Below the pieces are notes generated by a model that did no database searches, had not been told where the DNA came from, and saw only the letters and a list, made by a program, of their open reading frames with translations. Position numbers and translations under genes: made by a program. A stretch of DNA of 64,000 nucleotides, from positions 1 to 64,000 of the forward strand of contig CAYLKH010000003.1 of the NCBI GenBank assembly GCA_964384255.1, in the 5' to 3' direction. Source of the DNA: SIG469 sp964384255. GTDB taxonomy: Bacteria; Bacillota; Clostridia; Oscillospirales; Oscillospiraceae. The number at the start of each line of letters is the position of its first letter. Within the stretch, counting starts at the first letter, position 1. Of this stretch, positions 1-8,119 are shown in pieces.

Positions 1-587
1 ACAAGGGCCTGACCATGGAGATCATCGCCGACGCTCTTGAGATCACCCGCAAGGCTCGTATCGAGATCCTTGACGAGATCATGCTGCCCTGCATTTCCGA
101 ACCTCACCCCATTTCCAAGTACGCTCCCAAGATGCTCAGCATGAAGATCCATCCCGACAAGATCCGCGAAGTCATTGGCTCCGGCGGCAAGACCATCCAG
201 AAGATAACTGCCGAATCCGGCGCCAAGATCGACATCGAGGACGACGGATCAGTATTCATTTCCGCTATCGATCAGGCTTCTATCGACGCTGCCAAGCAGG
301 CTATCGACAATATTGTTTTCGTTCCCGAGATCGGCAAGCTGTATTATGGCAAGGTCGTTCGGATCATCCCCATCGGCGCTTTTGTGGAGCTGGTTCCCGG
401 CAAGGACGGCATGATCCATATTAAGGATCTGGAATTCAAGCGCACCGAAAAGGTCGAGGATGTTCTGAATATCGGCGACATGACCTGGGTCAAGGTCACC
501 GAGATCGACGAAAAGGGTCGTGTAAACCTTTCCCGCAAGGCCGCTCTTAAAGAGATGGAAGAAAAGGCAAAACAGGCTGCTGAATAA
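1..587 (+). CDS. pnp: Polyribonucleotide nucleotidyltransferase (PNPase), C-terminal part
   Basis: This is the C-terminal ~194 residues of polynucleotide phosphorylase, the 3'-5' phosphorolytic exoribonuclease of mRNA decay. The frame is open at the window edge (first full codon at position 3), so the two RNase PH core domains lie outside. Seen here are the end of the second core domain ('ITRKARIEILDEI'), a KH domain with the GxxG loop 'IGSGGKTIQ', then an S1 domain ('GKVVRIIPIGAFVEL', 'GMIHIKDL') and a short charged tail. A strong hairpin terminator follows at once, so it is the last gene of its transcript. RNase Y starts at the other end of the window. Confidence 0.97.
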   Translation, partial: KGLTMEIIADALEITRKARIEILDEIMLPCISEPHPISKYAPKMLSMKIHPDKIREVIGSGGKTIQKITAESGAKIDIEDDGSVFISAIDQASIDAAKQAIDNIVFVPEIGKLYYGKVVRIIPIGAFVELVPGKDGMIHIKDLEFKRTEKVEDVLNIGDMTWVKVTEIDEKGRVNLSRKAALKEMEEKAKQAAE

Positions 588-601
588 TAACTGAATTTGC
601 G

Positions 602-642
602 CAGGCCGCAAACCCGGATCCCCCGGGCTTGCGGCCTGTTTT
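602..642 (+). terminator. Rho-independent terminator after pnp
   Basis: Ten-base arms 'CAGGCCGCAA' and 'TTGCGGCCTG' with an inner CCGG/CCGG pairing are followed by TTTT. It lies 14 bases after the pnp stop. Confidence 0.85.
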
Positions 643-813
643 ATGCCTGTCGGCGATGATTTAAGCAGCCGATGGCTGTTTAGAAAACTGCAAACGCAAA
701 TATGTAAGCGCAAACATGTAAGAAATGTAAAATTTCCGTTGCATAAATTTTTTTTGCATGTTATCATTAATAAGCAGCCGCAATATTTGCCCGGCGGAAT
801 TCTGGCGCGTCCA

Positions 814-1386
814 ATGGAACGACGTGATGGGGGACTTGTTTTGAGAGAACTGAAATATGCTATTCTTGGCCTTGTTAATCGAGAATCGTTGTCCGGATAT
901 GACATTACAAAGGCTTTTTCGGGATCGCTGTCCAAATTTTGGGAAGCGAAGCACAGCCAGATATATCCGGAGCTGCGCCGCCTGATGGGGGAAGGGCTGG
1001 TTGAGTATACCGTTGCCATCCATGGAGAGCGGTTGGAAAAGAAGCTTTACAGCATAACTGACAAGGGTCACAGCGAGCTGATGGAATGGCTCATGACTGC
1101 CGAACCGTTGGAGCCTGTTCCCAAGGACGCATTCAGGCTGAAGATTTATTTTGGCGAAAACCTTGCTAAAGAGGATATGCTGGAAATACTTAAAGGCCAG
1201 CTTGAGGCATATCAGGCCCGGCTTGCCGTTTTGCAGGGGTCGTTGGCCGGATTTGAAACCGAGCCGCAGAAATTCACTCCGGATTTCAGCGAATATTTAC
1301 TTATCAAGGGTGGTATCAACCGTGATGAAGCATATATCAGCTGGCTCCGGGAGTGCGCCCGGCTGCTGGATATGCAAATTGATTAA
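814..1386 (+). CDS. PadR family transcriptional regulator
   Basis: About 190 residues with the PadR layout: an N-terminal winged helix ('LKYAILGLVNRESLSGYDIT', then 'WEAKHSQIYPELRRLMGEGL' and the wing ending 'KKLYSITDKGHSELMEWL') and a C-terminal helical dimerisation part (PadR C-terminal type, ending 'EAYISWLRECARLLD'). PadR proteins repress genes for phenolic-acid stress, efflux pumps and similar targets, and bind as dimers. The start is uncertain: ATG 814 is used here, but TTG 841 sits 6 bases after a GGGGGA ribosome site and matches the usual family N-terminus better. No obvious target gene is adjacent; the PPAGG-repeat gene downstream is convergent. Confidence 0.88.
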   Translation: MERRDGGLVLRELKYAILGLVNRESLSGYDITKAFSGSLSKFWEAKHSQIYPELRRLMGEGLVEYTVAIHGERLEKKLYSITDKGHSELMEWLMTAEPLEPVPKDAFRLKIYFGENLAKEDMLEILKGQLEAYQARLAVLQGSLAGFETEPQKFTPDFSEYLLIKGGINRDEAYISWLRECARLLDMQID

Positions 1387-1392
1387 ACAAAT

Positions 1393-1455
1393 ACCGCTCC
1401 ATACTATTGCGACCTCTGGATAAATCAGCGGTTGCTCAGGCACGGAGCGGTGTTT
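1393..1455 (+). terminator. Probable terminator between convergent genes
   Basis: Arms 'ACCGCTCC' (1393-1400) and 'GGAGCGGT' (1444-1451) are followed by GTTT. The loop is long (~43 b) and contains 'aaatcagcggtt', a fragment that recurs in other intergenic repeats of the window. Confidence 0.4.
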
Positions 1456-1471
1456 GATAACGGGAGAGGAA

Positions 1472-1975
1472 TTATTTCTTTTCTACCTTGCAGACGGTGT
1501 CTACCGGGGGATTGCCGTGGATGTCGGCTCCCCGGTGGGAAACGGCGGTGTAGCCGTCGCCTTCCTTTTTGATGCTCCATTCGATGGGAGCGGGACCGGC
1601 CATGGCAACAAATTTCAGTTCGCCGTCAAAAGCTTCGAACTGTTCGAGGACAACATCCTCGCCCATTTCGTTGGTCCAGACAGCTTTTTCGCCGTCCCAG
1701 ACCAGCTTATTCTCGTTGGACATTTTAGTGGGCATACCGCCACCGGCAGGAGCGCCGCCAGCAGGAGGGCCACCAGCAGGAGGACCACCAGCAGGAGGGC
1801 CACCGGCAGGAGGACCGCCAGCAGGAGGACCACCAGCGGGAGGACCACCAGCAGGAGCGCCGCCAGCAGGAGGACCGCCAGCAGGAGCGCCGCCAGCAGG
1901 AGGACTACCAGCAGGAGCGCCACCGGCTCCGGGCATCTTTCTTTCGGGACTGGTAATGATATAGGTTCCAATCAT
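1472..1975 (-). CDS. Small protein with PPAGG pentapeptide repeats, unknown function
   Basis: 167 residues in three parts: a short N-terminus ('MIGTYIITSPERKMPGA'), about twelve tandem five-residue units of PPAGG or APAGG, and an ~85-residue C-terminal domain ('KLVWDGEKAVWTNEMGEDV' to 'DTVCKVEKK') that looks like a small beta-rich fold. No signal peptide or membrane segment is seen, so it should be cytosolic. I do not recognise the C-terminal domain. A ribosome site (AGAGGA) and a good promoter lie upstream. It shares its Gly/Pro-rich character with enzymes elsewhere in the window, which suggests a link to that set. An open frame also runs on the opposite strand through the repeat, but only this strand has a promoter, ribosome site and a non-repetitive domain. 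Confidence 0.75.
   Translation of the reverse strand: MIGTYIITSPERKMPGAGGAPAGSPPAGGAPAGGPPAGGAPAGGPPAGGPPAGGPPAGGPPAGGPPAGGPPAGGAPAGGGMPTKMSNENKLVWDGEKAVWTNEMGEDVVLEQFEAFDGELKFVAMAGPAPIEWSIKKEGDGYTAVSHRGADIHGNPPVDTVCKVEKK
1742..1924 (-). repeat. 15-bp minisatellite encoding PPAGG units
   Basis: About twelve near-identical 15-bp units encode (P/A)PAGG in the gene at 1472-1975. The units differ mainly at third codon positions. Unit number may vary between strains. Confidence 0.9.
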
Positions 1976-2011
1976 TTTCTTTTCCTCTTTTCTTTATCGG
2001 ATTTCACGATA

Positions 2012-2039
2012 ATTATAACATATTATGGAAATATATCAA
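2012..2039 (-). promoter_or_regulatory. Promoter of the PPAGG-repeat gene
   Basis: Read on the minus strand: -35 TTGATA (2039-2034), 16-bp spacer, -10 TATAAT (2017-2012). The start codon lies ~37 b downstream. The rest of 2040-2290 shows only a weak inverted repeat, TTTCAAC/GTTGAAA at about 2227-2261. Confidence 0.7.
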
Positions 2040-2292
2040 CGGGAATTTCCCCGGCGCGGCCCTGAAAACAATGAGTGTCATTTTGCGCCTCAAGCCACAA
2101 AATGTTTCTATTTTTGCAAGTTCAACTTTGTTAACTTTCAAACGGTCTTCTCAGAATTTTCAGATATCGGACAGAAAATCTATGGGGTTGAGATATATTT
2201 TCGGGAAAATTCCGCAAAATTCGTCCTTTCAACCCGTTCTTGCGGGCTGTCTGCTCGTTGAAAATCGTTAAAAAATAAACGTGTTCTGCCTA

Positions 2293-2321
2293 TTCACTTT
2301 TTCATTATGTTGTTGTACAAT
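2293..2321 (+). promoter_or_regulatory. Promoter of the hydrogenase operon
   Basis: -35 TTCACT (2293), 17-bp spacer, -10 TACAAT (2316). The ~80-base leader contains a small hairpin GTTGCA/TGCAAC at about 2350-2373. A TTGACA at 2339 has no matching -10. Confidence 0.6.
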
Positions 2322-2411
2322 ATATCATGGAAGAGTAGTTGACAGAAACGTTGCATTTTTCCTTGCGTGCAACAAAACTTTCAAAATAAACTTTAAAGGG
2401 GGACAACATCA

Positions 2412-2906
2412 ATGCCAAACCGTACCACAAACATTGCTTATGTTCCTGATGCCGAAAAAGAAGCCCGGCTTCAGGAAATAATTGCCGCCTACAAAGACGT
2501 TCAGGGCGGAACTATGGCTGTTATGCAGCAGGCTCAGGATGTTTTTGGATATCTTCCCGAAGAGGTTCAGATAATGATCGCCGAAGGGCTGGGCATCCCG
2601 CTGGAGGAAGTATACGGCATAGCCACGTTCTATTCTCTTTTCAACCTTACGCCCAAGGGCCTGCATAATGTCAGCGTATGTCTTGGAACAGCCTGCTACG
2701 TTAAAGGGTCCGACAAGGTGCTTCAGAAAATCGAGGAAAAGCTGGGATGCAAGTCCGGCTCGATCTCTGCCGACGGACGCTTCTCGGTGGATTCTATCCG
2801 CTGCGTAGGCGCCTGCGGTCTTGCTCCTGTTATGATGGTGGGCGACGACGTTTATGGCCGTATGACCCCCGACATGGTGGACGAGATCCTCGACAAATAT
2901 ATGTAA
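2412..2906 (+). CDS. hydC: [FeFe]-hydrogenase NuoE-like 2Fe-2S subunit (HydC)
   Basis: 164 residues of the NuoE/HydC family: a helical N-terminus followed by a thioredoxin-like 2Fe-2S domain. The four cluster ligands are visible as C-x4-C ('CLGTACY') and C-x3-C ('CVGACGLAP'). The typical signature 'PLEEVYGIATFYSLF' sits between the two parts. In HydABC-type electron-bifurcating or NADH-linked hydrogenases this subunit partners the flavin subunit. It is the first gene of the operon and has a GGGGGA ribosome site; its stop is directly followed by the ATG of the next gene. Confidence 0.93.
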   Translation: MPNRTTNIAYVPDAEKEARLQEIIAAYKDVQGGTMAVMQQAQDVFGYLPEEVQIMIAEGLGIPLEEVYGIATFYSLFNLTPKGLHNVSVCLGTACYVKGSDKVLQKIEEKLGCKSGSISADGRFSVDSIRCVGACGLAPVMMVGDDVYGRMTPDMVDEILDKYM

Positions 2907-3449
2907 ATGAAAGAGCTTTCCCTTAATATTCTTGACATTGCACAAAACTCTGTTTCTGCGGGAGCCGGGCTGATAACTGTCAGCATTCGCGAGGACGACG
3001 GCCTTATGACCCTTGTTATTGGCGACGATGGCTGCGGCATGGAGCCTGAGCTGCTGGCCCAGGTGACTGACCCGTTTGTTACCACCCGCACCACCAGAAA
3101 GGTCGGGCTGGGTATCCCGCTGCTGAAAATGGCGGCCGAAATGGCCGGGGGGAGCTTTGACATCCAAAGCGCCTCCGGAAAGGGGACTGTTGTTACTGCC
3201 CGGTTTGAGCGGTCCAGCATCGACCGGCCTCCTCTGGGCGATATGGCAGAAACTGTGGCTACCCTGGTGCAGGGATCTGCCGATACCGATTTTGTGCTTA
3301 CCCATTACCGGGACGGCGGCGAATATTCTTTTGACACCCGCCAGTTGAGGGAAATTATGGGTGACATTCCCCTGAACGAGCCGGAGATCCTGCAATGGAT
3401 AAAAGATTACATCGGGGAAAACGAATCCCTTTTGGCAGGCGCCGACTGA
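2907..3449 (+). CDS. GHKL ATP-binding protein of the hydrogenase operon
   Basis: 180 residues with only an HATPase_c fold: N-box 'DIAQNSVSAGA', G1 'GDDGCGM', an F-box-like 'DPFVTTRTTRK', and G2 'GLGIPLLKMAAEMAGG'. No phosphoacceptor histidine domain, HAMP or transmembrane segment is present, so it is a stand-alone kinase-like ATPase similar in architecture to anti-sigma or CheA-like ATPase domains. It starts on the base after the hydC stop, so translation is probably coupled. Genes of this kind are repeatedly found inside clostridial hydABC operons, but the role is not established; redox sensing or assembly is inference. Confidence 0.85.
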   Translation: MKELSLNILDIAQNSVSAGAGLITVSIREDDGLMTLVIGDDGCGMEPELLAQVTDPFVTTRTTRKVGLGIPLLKMAAEMAGGSFDIQSASGKGTVVTARFERSSIDRPPLGDMAETVATLVQGSADTDFVLTHYRDGGEYSFDTRQLREIMGDIPLNEPEILQWIKDYIGENESLLAGAD

Positions 3450-3488
3450 TCCGCCCCTGCCCACAACCTATATAGGAGGATACTGAAC

Positions 3489-3857
3489 ATGAAATCTCTT
3501 GAAGAACTCAAGGCGATACGGGATAAAATGCAGTCCAAGGTCAACATCCGTAAGGAGGATGGCGACAGCATTCGGGTCGTTGTCGGCATGGCCACCTGCG
3601 GTATCGCCGCCGGAGCCCGTCCTGTTCTCAGCGCCTTTGTTTCCGAAATCGCCAAGCGCGGACTGACCAATGTCCAGGTCACTCAGACCGGCTGCATCGG
3701 CGTATGTCGACTGGAGCCTATAGTTGAAGTTTATGTTCCCGGCCAGGAAAAGGTCACTTATGTAAAAATGACTGCCGACAAGGTCCCGGCCATTGTGGCC
3801 GACCATCTTGTTAATGGCCAGGTCGTTACCGAATATACCATCGGAGCCGCCGAATAA
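3489..3857 (+). CDS. Thioredoxin-like [2Fe-2S] ferredoxin domain protein
   Basis: 122 residues: an ~20-residue helical start ('SLEELKAIRDKMQSKV') and a thioredoxin-like ferredoxin domain with ligands in 'MATCGIAAGA' and 'TGCIGVCRLEP', i.e. C-x8+ then C-x3-C. It lies between the ATPase and HydB with an AGGAGG ribosome site. Proteins of this class are common in NADH-linked hydrogenase operons and probably carry electrons to or from the NuoF-like subunit. It resembles the N-terminal domain of the HydB gene that follows, suggesting an old duplication. Confidence 0.88.
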   Translation: MKSLEELKAIRDKMQSKVNIRKEDGDSIRVVVGMATCGIAAGARPVLSAFVSEIAKRGLTNVQVTQTGCIGVCRLEPIVEVYVPGQEKVTYVKMTADKVPAIVADHLVNGQVVTEYTIGAAE

Positions 3858-3919
3858 GCGCCTGCTCTATGGCGGCAGCCAGCTGCCGCTCACCTTTAAC
3901 GAAAGGATGAACTACAAAT

Positions 3920-5713
3920 ATGGAACTTGTAAGAGCTCATATTCTGTGCTGTACCGGTACCGGATGCAGCTCCTCGAACAGCCTGGCGGTTATCGAGGAA
4001 TTTGAACGCTGTCTTAAGGCTAACGGCCTGGACAAGGAAGTTAAGATCGTCAAAACCGGTTGCCACGGCCTTTGCGCCAAGGGACCCATTGTGGTCGTTT
4101 ACCCCGAGGGCGCTTTCTATACTCACGTGACCGTTGAAGACGTGGAAGAGATCGTTACTGAACACATCCTTAAAGGCCGCATAGTCAAGCGCCTGCTGTT
4201 TAACGACCATCCCGATGAAGCGGCGGTCCAGACCCTGGCCGAGACTGACTTTTTCAAAAAACAGTATCGTATCGTTTTGAGAAATTGCGGCGTCATCAAC
4301 CCCGAAGACATCGACGAGTATATCGGTGTCGACGGTTATGCCGCTCTGGGTAAGGTCCTGACCGAAATGACCCCTCAGCAGGTCATCGACGAGATCAAAG
4401 CCTCCGGCCTGCGAGGCCGCGGCGGCGCGGGCTTCTCAACCGGCCTGAAATGGCAGTTTGCTGCCAACTCTGTCAACGATGTCAAATACGTCTGCTGCAA
4501 CGCCGACGAAGGCGACCCCGGCGCTTTTATGGACCGTTCCGTTCTTGAAGGCGACCCCCATGCCGTTATTGAGGCTATGGCTATCGCCGGTTATGCCATC
4601 GGCGCTCATCAGGGCTACATATATGTCCGCGCGGAATACCCCATCGCGGTTGAACGCCTGAAAATAGCCATTGCTCAGGCTAAGGAATACGGCCTGCTGG
4701 GCGAGAATATTTTCGACAGCGGATTCGACTTTGACCTTGACATTCGTCTTGGTTCCGGTGCATTCGTCTGTGGCGAAGAAACCGCTCTTATGGTTTCTAT
4801 CGAAGGCAAGCGGGGCGAACCCAGGAACCGCCCGCCTTATCCCGCAGTCAAGGGTCTGTTCGGCAAGCCTACCATCCTCAACAATGTCGAGACTCTGGCC
4901 TCTATCACCTGGATAATCAACCACGGTGCTGAGGAATATGCCAAGCTGGGTACCGAAAAATCCAAGGGTACCAAGGTATTTGCCCTTGGCGGCAAGATCA
5001 ATAACACCGGCCTGGTGGAGATCCCCATGGGTACCACTCTCCGCGAGGTGGTCGAGGAGATTGGCGGCGGCGTACCTAACGGTAAAAAGTTTAAGGCCGC
5101 TCAGCTGGGCGGACCTTCCGGCGCCTGCATCCCTGCCAGCCTTATTGACACCGAGATAGATTACGACAACCTGACCTCCATCGGAGCAATGATGGGTTCC
5201 GGCGGACTGATAGTCGTTGACGAAGACACCTGTATGGTCGATATTGCAAAATTCTTCCTGCAATTTACCGTGGATGAAAGCTGCGGCAAATGCGCACCCT
5301 GCCGTATCGGCATAAGAAGAATGTATGAGATCATGGAACGCATAACCGGCGGCACCGGCACCATGGAAGATCTGGAGCTGCTGGAGGAGCTGTGCTACCA
5401 TCTGAAAAACAACGCTCTGTGCGCCCTGGGTCAGACCGCTCCCAACCCGGTGCTTTCCACCCTGAGGTTCTTCAAGGACGAATATATCGCCCACGTTGTT
5501 GACAAGCGCTGTCCCGCCGGCGTTTGCAAAAATCTGGTAAGCTATTCGATCGATCCCGACAAGTGCAAGGGCTGTACCGCCTGCGCAAGAGTCTGCCCCG
5601 CCGGAGCTATCACCGGTTCTGTCAAGCAGCCGCATAAGATCGATCCCGCCAAGTGCTTAAAGTGCGGTTCATGCATTGAAAAATGTAAGTTCGGCGCAAT
5701 TTCCAAGGGTTAA
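3920..5713 (+). CDS. hydB: [FeFe]-hydrogenase flavin subunit, NuoF-like (HydB)
   Basis: 597 residues. Order: N-terminal thioredoxin-like 2Fe-2S domain ('CTGTGC', 'TGCHGLC'), NuoF core with the FMN/NADH-binding stretches 'GLRGRGGAGFSTG' (~163) and 'NADEGDPGAFMDR' (~194), SLBB region, the 4Fe-4S motif 'ESCGKCAPCRIG' (~453), and a C-terminal pair of 4Fe-4S ferredoxin motifs ('CKGCTACARVCP', 'CLKCGSCIEKC'). This is the NAD(H)-binding, FMN-containing subunit that couples NADH oxidation, and in bifurcating enzymes ferredoxin, to the hydrogenase. Length and domain order match HydB of trimeric enzymes. It is followed by hydA after 12 bases. Confidence 0.96.
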   Translation: MELVRAHILCCTGTGCSSSNSLAVIEEFERCLKANGLDKEVKIVKTGCHGLCAKGPIVVVYPEGAFYTHVTVEDVEEIVTEHILKGRIVKRLLFNDHPDEAAVQTLAETDFFKKQYRIVLRNCGVINPEDIDEYIGVDGYAALGKVLTEMTPQQVIDEIKASGLRGRGGAGFSTGLKWQFAANSVNDVKYVCCNADEGDPGAFMDRSVLEGDPHAVIEAMAIAGYAIGAHQGYIYVRAEYPIAVERLKIAIAQAKEYGLLGENIFDSGFDFDLDIRLGSGAFVCGEETALMVSIEGKRGEPRNRPPYPAVKGLFGKPTILNNVETLASITWIINHGAEEYAKLGTEKSKGTKVFALGGKINNTGLVEIPMGTTLREVVEEIGGGVPNGKKFKAAQLGGPSGACIPASLIDTEIDYDNLTSIGAMMGSGGLIVVDEDTCMVDIAKFFLQFTVDESCGKCAPCRIGIRRMYEIMERITGGTGTMEDLELLEELCYHLKNNALCALGQTAPNPVLSTLRFFKDEYIAHVVDKRCPAGVCKNLVSYSIDPDKCKGCTACARVCPAGAITGSVKQPHKIDPAKCLKCGSCIEKCKFGAISKG

Positions 5714-5725
5714 GGGGGACTGAAA

Positions 5726-7471
5726 ATGGATACTGTAAAGCTTAAAATAAACAATATTGAGGTAGAGGTTCCCGCTGGCAGCACTGTTATCGAAGCTGCT
5801 CGTGCCGCCGGTGTTAAGATCCCCTCGCTTTGCTATCTTCGCGGCCTGAACGAGATCGGCGCCTGCCGCATCTGCATGGCTCAGGTCAAGGGAGCCAAGG
5901 CATTCGTCGCATCCTGCGTCTATCCAGTGGCTGAGGGGATGGAGGTCATAACCGATTCTCCCGAGCTGCGTAAGGCCCGGAAAACCACCCTTGAGCTTAT
6001 TCTTTCCAACCACCGTATGGAATGCCTGACCTGCCATCGCAACCAGAATTGCGAGCTTCAGGCTCTGGCTCAGGAATTCGGCGTGGATCAGGTCCGCTTT
6101 GGCAGCAACGACCTTAAGCCCGACATTGATGATTCTGCTCCCCACCTTATCCGCGACAATTCCAAATGCGTTCTCTGCCGACGCTGCGTTGCAGCCTGTC
6201 AGCGTCAGGGCGTTGGCGTTATCGGCGCCAATGGCCGCGGCTTTGATACCCACATTGGCTGCGCCTTCGAGCGTGACCTTAACGAGGTGGCCTGCATTTC
6301 CTGCGGCCAGTGTATCGTTGCCTGCCCCACCGGCGCACTCCGGGAGAAGGACGACACCGACAAGGTGTTTGCCGCTCTGGCCGATCCCTCCAAGCACGTG
6401 GTGGTAGGTACTGCTCCTTCTGTCCGCGCTCAGCTGGGCGAATGCTTCGGCTACGCTCCCGGCACCAACACCGAAGGCAAGATGGCCGCTGCTCTGCGTC
6501 GGCTGGGATTCGATGGCGTGTTCGATGTCAACGCCGCTGCTGACATCACCATTATGGAAGAAGGCACCGAATTCCTGAACCGGCTGCAAAACGGCGGCAA
6601 GCTGCCCCTTATCACCTCCTGCTCCCCCGGATGGATCCGGTTTGCCGAGCAGTATTATCCCGAGTTCCTGGACAACATTTCCTCCTGCAAGTCTCCCCAG
6701 GGAATGTACGGCGCATTGATGAAGACCTACTACGCCGAGAAGATGGGACTGGATCCCAAGGACATTTTCGTCGTTTCCATCATGCCCTGCACCGCCAAGA
6801 AGTATGAGGCCCAGCGCCCCGAACTGGCGGCCTCCGGATACCCCGATATCGATGTTGCCCTGACGACCCGTGAGCTGGGGGAAATGATCAAACGGGCGGG
6901 CATCATGTTCGATCTGCTGCCTGACGAGCAGTTTGACCCCATCTTTGGAATGTCCACCGGCGCAGCCGTAATATTCGGCGCATCTGGCGGCGTTATGGAG
7001 GCTGCTTTGCGTACCGTGGTGGAAATCGTTACCGGCAAGGCGCTGGACAATGTTGACTTTACCGCCGTCAGAGGAATGGAGGGCGTTAAGGAAGCCAGCT
7101 ATGAGCTGCCCGGCAAGACCGTTCGGGTATGTGTCGTTTCCGGTACCGCCAATGCCGCAAGGGTTCTGGACGCTGTTAAGGCCGGCGAAAAAGAGTATGA
7201 CTTTATCGAAGTCATGTGCTGCCCCGGCGGCTGCATCAATGGCGGCGGTCAGCCCATTCAGAGCGCCGATGTTCAGGGATTTACCGACCTGAAGGCCCTT
7301 CGGGCGGCTGCCCTTTACGATCAGGACGCTGCCATGCCCATTCGCAAGAGCCATGAAAGCCCGGTGGTCAAGGAGATTTATGAAACCTACCTTGGCGAAT
7401 ACGGTGGCGAAAAGGCTCATCATCTGCTGCACACTCATTACACAGCCCAGCCTAAATACAGGCTTGGATAA
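5726..7471 (+). CDS. hydA: [FeFe]-hydrogenase catalytic subunit (HydA, group A3-type)
   Basis: 581 residues. N-terminal plant-type 2Fe-2S domain ('CYLRGLNEIGACRIC'), the His-ligated 4Fe-4S motif 'HRMECLTCHRNQNC', two 4Fe-4S motifs ('CVLCRRCVAACQ', 'CISCGQCIVACP'), then the H-cluster domain with L1 'TSCSPGW' (~296), L2 'MPCTAKK' (~353) and L3 'MCCPGGCINGGGQP' (~497), and the small-subunit-like C-terminus. All H-cluster cysteines are present, so it should be catalytically active for proton reduction or H2 oxidation with NADH via HydB/HydC. HydE/F/G maturases are not in the window. Confidence 0.97.
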   Translation: MDTVKLKINNIEVEVPAGSTVIEAARAAGVKIPSLCYLRGLNEIGACRICMAQVKGAKAFVASCVYPVAEGMEVITDSPELRKARKTTLELILSNHRMECLTCHRNQNCELQALAQEFGVDQVRFGSNDLKPDIDDSAPHLIRDNSKCVLCRRCVAACQRQGVGVIGANGRGFDTHIGCAFERDLNEVACISCGQCIVACPTGALREKDDTDKVFAALADPSKHVVVGTAPSVRAQLGECFGYAPGTNTEGKMAAALRRLGFDGVFDVNAAADITIMEEGTEFLNRLQNGGKLPLITSCSPGWIRFAEQYYPEFLDNISSCKSPQGMYGALMKTYYAEKMGLDPKDIFVVSIMPCTAKKYEAQRPELAASGYPDIDVALTTRELGEMIKRAGIMFDLLPDEQFDPIFGMSTGAAVIFGASGGVMEAALRTVVEIVTGKALDNVDFTAVRGMEGVKEASYELPGKTVRVCVVSGTANAARVLDAVKAGEKEYDFIEVMCCPGGCINGGGQPIQSADVQGFTDLKALRAAALYDQDAAMPIRKSHESPVVKEIYETYLGEYGGEKAHHLLHTHYTAQPKYRLG

Positions 7472-7483
7472 AACCATAAACAG

Positions 7484-7521
7484 GCACAAAGCCAGCCGCA
7501 GGTCCGCAGCTGGCTTTGTGC
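7484..7521 (+). terminator. Terminator hairpin after hydA (copy 1)
   Basis: Arms 'GCACAAAGCCAGC' and 'GCTGGCTTTGTGC'. A nearly identical hairpin recurs at 7730-7767, with a repeat cassette between. No long T run follows. Confidence 0.55.
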
Positions 7522-7767
7522 TTGAGGCTGTCAAAAAACCTCGTAGAGTTCGCCGCTTTAGCGGCGAAAAAATTCACATATGAAATTTCCGGCGGCGTGT
7601 ACGTCGAAAATTTCTCCGCTCGGCCTTCAAACGTGCGAAAAAGGCCGCATGGAGGCCTTTTGAGTGCGCTGCCGAAGGCCGCAAGAACTCGTGTCAAAAT
7701 AGTCCAACGGACTATTTTGACACGCTGAGGCACAAAGCCAGCCGCAGGTCCGCGGCTGGCTTTGTGC
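7522..7767. repeat. Intergenic repeat cassette ending in duplicated hairpin
   Basis: 208 bases of dense secondary structure lie between the two copies of the hydA hairpin: 'TTCGCCGC ttta GCGGCGAA' (about 7549-7568), GGCC-rich stems near 7620-7675, the 33-bp perfect palindrome at 7691-7723, and the second copy of the hairpin at 7730-7767. It has no coding signal. It looks like an inserted REP/MITE-like unit that copied or captured the terminator. Confidence 0.6.
7691..7723. repeat. Perfect palindrome of the GTGTCAAAATAGTCC family
   Basis: 15-base arms GTGTCAAAATAGTCC and GGACTATTTTGACAC are separated by AAC. Related copies: 49261-49298 (near-perfect), 17699-17715 (right half) and about 18743-18760 (left half, variant). 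Confidence 0.85.
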
Positions 7768-7776
7768 TTTGAATGG

Positions 7777-7980
7777 TTAGAGACTGATCTCGAAGGTCAC
7801 GCCGAATTTTGCCTCAGCTTCGGCGGTTTTGTGGGCCATGATGGAAAAATAGTTTTCGTCCATATATATCCGGTCCTCAGGGTCGGGGAACATGGACTGC
7901 ATAAAGTTTTCCATATACTCGGCGGCCTGGGCGCAGGCTTCGCCGGTTATTTTGTAGTCTTCCCACTGAATGCTGTTCAT
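7777..7980 (-). CDS. Small hypothetical protein
   Basis: 67 residues, 'MNSIQWEDYKITGEACAQAA' to 'AKFGVTFEISL', acidic, with no signal peptide or recognisable domain. ATG 7980 was chosen because AGGAG lies 8 bases upstream; longer upstream frames lack a ribosome site. It is transcribed towards the repeat cassette and stands alone. Confidence 0.6.
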   Translation of the reverse strand: MNSIQWEDYKITGEACAQAAEYMENFMQSMFPDPEDRIYMDENYFSIMAHKTAEAEAKFGVTFEISL

Positions 7981-8070
7981 AAACGATTCTCCTGTCCTTA
8001 GCAATAGCGATATATGCCGCAATTGTAGCACATTATTTCCCGGCCTGCAAGAAGAAGGAACCTGTGCAAA

Positions 8071-8102
8071 AGGCAGGAGCCGCAAAAACGCGGCTCCTGC
8101 CT
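8071..8102 (-). terminator. Terminator of SBP1
   Basis: Perfect 13-base arms AGGCAGGAGCCGC / GCGGCTCCTGCCT with a 6-base loop lie 18 bases after the SBP1 stop; the tail has a weak T run (TTT). Confidence 0.65.
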
Positions 8103-8119
8103 ATGGAAGGCCAGGGATC

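Noticed and set aside
1742..1924. Possible CRISPR or phase-variable promoter
   Set aside because: The 15-bp units are in frame within a coding region and have no spacers.
1569..1964. Plus-strand frame through the PPAGG repeat
   Set aside because: The repeat is open in several frames; only the minus strand has a promoter, ribosome site and non-repetitive domain.
2125..2145. Rex-like site 'TTTGTTAACTTTCAAAC' before the hydrogenase operon
   Set aside because: The second half does not match the TTAACAA half-site, and it lies ~150 bp upstream of the promoter.
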